This document shows, piece by piece, positions 61,239-64,000 of a stretch of DNA of 64,000 nt. This DNA comes from Hyalangium versicolor (GTDB taxonomy: Bacteria; Myxococcota; Myxococcia; Myxococcales; Myxococcaceae), in contig NZ_JAHXBF010000029.1 of assembly GCF_020103695.1 (NCBI RefSeq), positions 62,001 through 126,000 of the forward strand. The letters run 5' to 3'. The notes beneath the pieces were generated by a model that was given only the letters and a program-made list of their open reading frames with translations, ran no database searches and was not told the origin of the DNA. The translations under genes were made by a program, and so were the position numbers. Within the stretch, counting starts at the first letter, position 1, and each line of letters begins with the position of its first letter.

Positions 61239-64000
61239 GTGCCCACCGATCCCCGACTCGCAGCCTTTCTCTCTGGACGTCACGAGGTCTTCACCACCAT
61301 TCAGCACCGCCAGCAGATCTGGCGGCCTGATCCGTTCGATGTGGAGGACATCAACGCCCCCGCCCGCCGCGCCTTCGAGCGCCTGCTGGATCGCGCGACA
61401 GCCACTCCGCCCCCGGACTCCGGGAAGATCCTCCTGTTGCTGGGAGAGTCCGGCAGTGGGAAGACGCACCTGCTGCGCGCCTTCCGCAACATGGCGCACG
61501 GCAACGTCCAGGGCTTCGTCGGCTACATGCCGATGACGGTGGATACGTCGAATTACGATCGCTACATCCTGTCCAACCTCATCGACTCGCTGGACCAGGC
61601 CTATGACACCAACATGCGCCCGGACTCCGGCCTCATGCGGTTGTCGAGCGCACTGCTCTCGCGCAGCACCAGCGCCCAGGCCCAGCGTGTCGCCAACGAC
61701 GAAGAGCCTCTGGAGGGAGAAGCACTCCACCAGGCGGTGATCGACGCCGCCGACGCGCTGTTGGCGGACGAGCGCTACCGGAACAGCGATCTGGATCTCC
61801 TGCGCGCCCTGCTCTACCTGCAGCGAAAGGATCCTCGCATCCACCACCGCGTCCTCAAGTGGCTGCGCTGCGAGGATCTGTCCGGCCCGGACCGGAAGAT
61901 GCTCGGGGATCTGGTGCCCCGAACGGCGGATGACGATCCCCGGCGCATGGTGGAGCATCTGGGGCGCATCATGGCCTCCATCCACCATGCGCTCGTGCTG
62001 TGCGTGGATCAGGTGGAGGACGTGTACAACTTCGAGAACAACCCACGGGTGGAGCCTTCCTTCCGCCGGGCCATGGGAGCGCTCTCGGCCATCATCAGCA
62101 GCGTGCCTTCGGCAGTCGTCGTCCTCTGCTTCCTCAGCGACTTCTGGGTGAAGATGAAGCCCCAGCTCACCCGCGCGCTGCTGGACCGGCTCGAGAACGA
62201 TCCGGAGCCCATCGCCCTGGAGTCCCTCGCCACGGCCGAGACCGCGCGGCAGATCACCACCCTGCGGTTGCAGAACCTGTACGATCAGATGGAGGTCCGC
62301 TTCGATCCCAACGATCCCACCTTCCCGTTCCCGTTCCCGGGCTTCGAGAAGCTGAGCGGACAGCGGACCCGGGATGTGCTGGATGCGTGCCGCCGGTACC
62401 GCGAGAAGGCCGCGCAGGATCAGCGGCTCCCTGACACCTTTCCCTTGGAGTCGAGCGGGCGTCCCATCACCCAGCCCCCCGTCGCGCCGCCCAAGATCGA
62501 GCCGAAAGAGGACCTCGAGCAGATGTGGACGGACTTCCGAGCGGGCCACAAGCAAGAGCCGCCCGAGGATGATCCCTCGCTGGCCACCCTGCTCGCGTGG
62601 GCCATCCAGGAGAGCAGTCACGAGCTGAGCAACGGCCCACGCTTCTCGGTGGAGAAGAAGCCCTCCGGGGTGGAGATCTCCATTCTGCCCGGCAACACCC
62701 GGTTGTTCGTGGCCCTGTGCAACAAGGGCGCGCAGGGAGGCCATCTGGGCAGGCAGATCGCCCAGGTCCGCGAGTCCGCGGCAGGAAGAGTCCCGGTGGT
62801 GGTCCGCACCACGGCCTTCCCCCAGGCAGCCAAAGGCGTCGTCGCCCAGGAGATTGGCTTGCTGGTGCAGAAGGGCGGCCGGCGTGCCGTGCTGGGGGAC
62901 AGCGACCTGCGCGCCCTGCTGGCGCTGCGCACCTTCCATGAGAGCCGTAGTTCCTCCTCCTCGTTCCAGGAGTGGCGCCGCACGACCAAGCCCATCACCC
63001 GCCTCAAGGTCATCCGAGACATCCTGGATCTCGAGCGGCTGGTGACGGAGGCCTCGGCGGCCGCCATCGCAGCACCGGTTTCGGCTCCTGCGGCCCCACC
63101 TCCCGCTGCGCCCCCCTCTCGCCCCGTGCAGGTTCAGGCCGCGGCTGCCAAGCCCTCACAGCCCGAGGTGGCCCTCTCACTGGGTGTGACCGAGGGGTTG
63201 TTGGCGGAGCCCGTCCTGCTGCAGCCCGACGAACTCACCAAACACTCGGCCTTCCTCGGAGGTTCGGGCAGCGGCAAGACGACGCTGGCGCTCAATGCCA
63301 TCGAGCAACTGCTGCTCCAGGGCACCCCTGTCATCGTCGTGGATCGCAAGGGAGACCTGGCCGCGTATGCACGCCCCGAGGCCTGGGAAGAGCAACTCTC
63401 GAACCCTGCCCTCGCCGAGCGTCGGCGCCTGCTGCGCGAGCGGGTGGAGGTGGCGCTCTACACACCGGGCCGTGCGGATGGACGTGCGCTGGCCATCCCC
63501 ATCGTTCCACGGGGGCTCGGCACCCTCCCCTCGGAGGAGCGCGAGCAGGGCGTTCAGCACGCCGCGGATGCCATCGCCGGCATGCTGGAGTATCGGCAGA
63601 CGCCTCGGGACAAGGCGGCGCGTGTGCTGCTGACCCAGGCGCTGCACCTGCTCGTTCAGCAGCCCCGAACCCGCGAGCTGACGCTGGAGATGGTCCAGCA
63701 GTTCGTCGCGTCCCAGGATCCCCTGCTCCTCAACGAAGCGGGGCGCCTGGATCCGAAGGTGTTCACCCGGCTGGCACAGGATCTCGAGACGCTGCGCCTG
63801 GGCATGCGCTCGCTGCTCACTGCGGGTGGAGAACAGCTGGAACTCGGAGAGTTGCTGGGCCTGCAAGCCGGGAGCGCTTCACCGAAGACCCGGCTGAGCA
63901 TCATCAGCACGAAGTTCCTGGGGGACAACACCCGCGTGCTGTTCTGGGTGGCCCAGTTGCTGATCGAGACCTCGCGCTGGGCCAATCAACACCCCTCCAA
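61239..64000 (+). CDS. Large double P-loop ATPase with HerA/TraD-like second domain, 3' end outside the window
   Basis: The frame is open from GTG 61239 (AGAGG just upstream) to the window edge, at least 920 residues. Domain 1 is AAA/STAND-like: Walker A GESGSGKT (69-76), Walker B LVLCVDQVED (Asp about 257). A spacer of about 350 residues ends in an Ala/Pro-rich linker. Domain 2 has GGSGSGKTT (674-682) and VIVVDRKGDLAAYA, the D-x-KGD pattern of HerA/VirB4/TraD pumps, and SIISTKFLGDNTRVLFWVA near the edge. Two ATPase engines in one chain are unusual. With the nuclease and adaptor upstream it resembles a DNA-translocating defence machine. Nothing known was matched with certainty. Confidence 0.85.
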   Translation, partial: MPTDPRLAAFLSGRHEVFTTIQHRQQIWRPDPFDVEDINAPARRAFERLLDRATATPPPDSGKILLLLGESGSGKTHLLRAFRNMAHGNVQGFVGYMPMTVDTSNYDRYILSNLIDSLDQAYDTNMRPDSGLMRLSSALLSRSTSAQAQRVANDEEPLEGEALHQAVIDAADALLADERYRNSDLDLLRALLYLQRKDPRIHHRVLKWLRCEDLSGPDRKMLGDLVPRTADDDPRRMVEHLGRIMASIHHALVLCVDQVEDVYNFENNPRVEPSFRRAMGALSAIISSVPSAVVVLCFLSDFWVKMKPQLTRALLDRLENDPEPIALESLATAETARQITTLRLQNLYDQMEVRFDPNDPTFPFPFPGFEKLSGQRTRDVLDACRRYREKAAQDQRLPDTFPLESSGRPITQPPVAPPKIEPKEDLEQMWTDFRAGHKQEPPEDDPSLATLLAWAIQESSHELSNGPRFSVEKKPSGVEISILPGNTRLFVALCNKGAQGGHLGRQIAQVRESAAGRVPVVVRTTAFPQAAKGVVAQEIGLLVQKGGRRAVLGDSDLRALLALRTFHESRSSSSSFQEWRRTTKPITRLKVIRDILDLERLVTEASAAAIAAPVSAPAAPPPAAPPSRPVQVQAAAAKPSQPEVALSLGVTEGLLAEPVLLQPDELTKHSAFLGGSGSGKTTLALNAIEQLLLQGTPVIVVDRKGDLAAYARPEAWEEQLSNPALAERRRLLRERVEVALYTPGRADGRALAIPIVPRGLGTLPSEEREQGVQHAADAIAGMLEYRQTPRDKAARVLLTQALHLLVQQPRTRELTLEMVQQFVASQDPLLLNEAGRLDPKVFTRLAQDLETLRLGMRSLLTAGGEQLELGELLGLQAGSASPKTRLSIISTKFLGDNTRVLFWVAQLLIETSRWANQHPS

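Overview
The window is high-GC DNA from what looks like a myxobacterium, probably suborder Cystobacterineae (Archangium/Cystobacter type). This is an inference from many one- and two-component regulators, an FHA plus sigma-54 activator, abundant lipoproteins, GTG and TTG starts, and low-complexity Pro/Ala linkers. No 16S or other marker gene is present to settle it. The window begins inside truA and ends inside a large ATPase gene.

Layout. 1-5.7 kb: truA end, a 54-residue ribbon-helix-helix protein missed by ATG-based calling, an outer-membrane protein, larE and a cysC-like kinase, then a compact five-gene sulfur-carrier cassette (E1, TusA-like, ThiS/MoaD-like, a degenerate E1-like protein, JAMM protease). 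5.8-10.6 kb: lipoprotein, NarL-type two-component pair, and a stand-alone SIR2-domain protein. 10.6-15.5 kb: a cluster of short palindromic repeats and a 1518-residue lipoprotein with eleven repeats. 15.7-21.3 kb: ankyrin protein and catalase behind an OxyR-like palindrome, a secreted S15-type hydrolase, and a membrane histidine kinase. 21.5-26.0 kb: a five-gene redox operon (di-heme peroxidase, Tat-exported phosphoesterase, cytochrome c, ECF sigma factor, and an anti-sigma factor that itself carries a CXXCH heme site). 26.2-33.6 kb: a secreted glycosidase, MarR regulator with SnoaL-like neighbour, GAF/PAS histidine kinase, phosphodiesterase-like lipoprotein and outer-membrane protein.

33.7-35.2 kb holds the most unusual object: a 247-codon conserved gene followed by two tRNA-like RNAs whose halves are circularly permuted (T-arm and 3' acceptor strand come before the 5' acceptor strand and D-arm), ended by a strong intrinsic terminator. 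Both have perfect 7-bp acceptor stems of different sequence, so pairing is conserved while the bases are not.

35.3-58 kb is mostly ordinary accessory and housekeeping content: ChaC, a TetR/flavin monooxygenase pair with repeated operators, sigma-54 activator, methyltransferase, MshEN-domain protein, hemerythrin, EF-G paralogue, heme-motif lipoprotein, multicopper oxidase, zwf, an unrecognised 519-residue protein, LysR/cupin/MFS, VOC lipoprotein, WD40 protein and a GH43 enzyme. From 58.4 kb to the end is a defence-like region: a lower-GC Imm26-type gene, then a tightly coupled cassette of a PD-(D/E)xK nuclease, a protein of unknown function, and a double P-loop ATPase with a HerA/TraD-like second domain that runs off the window.

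All domain calls come from reading motifs by eye; none was confirmed by a database search.
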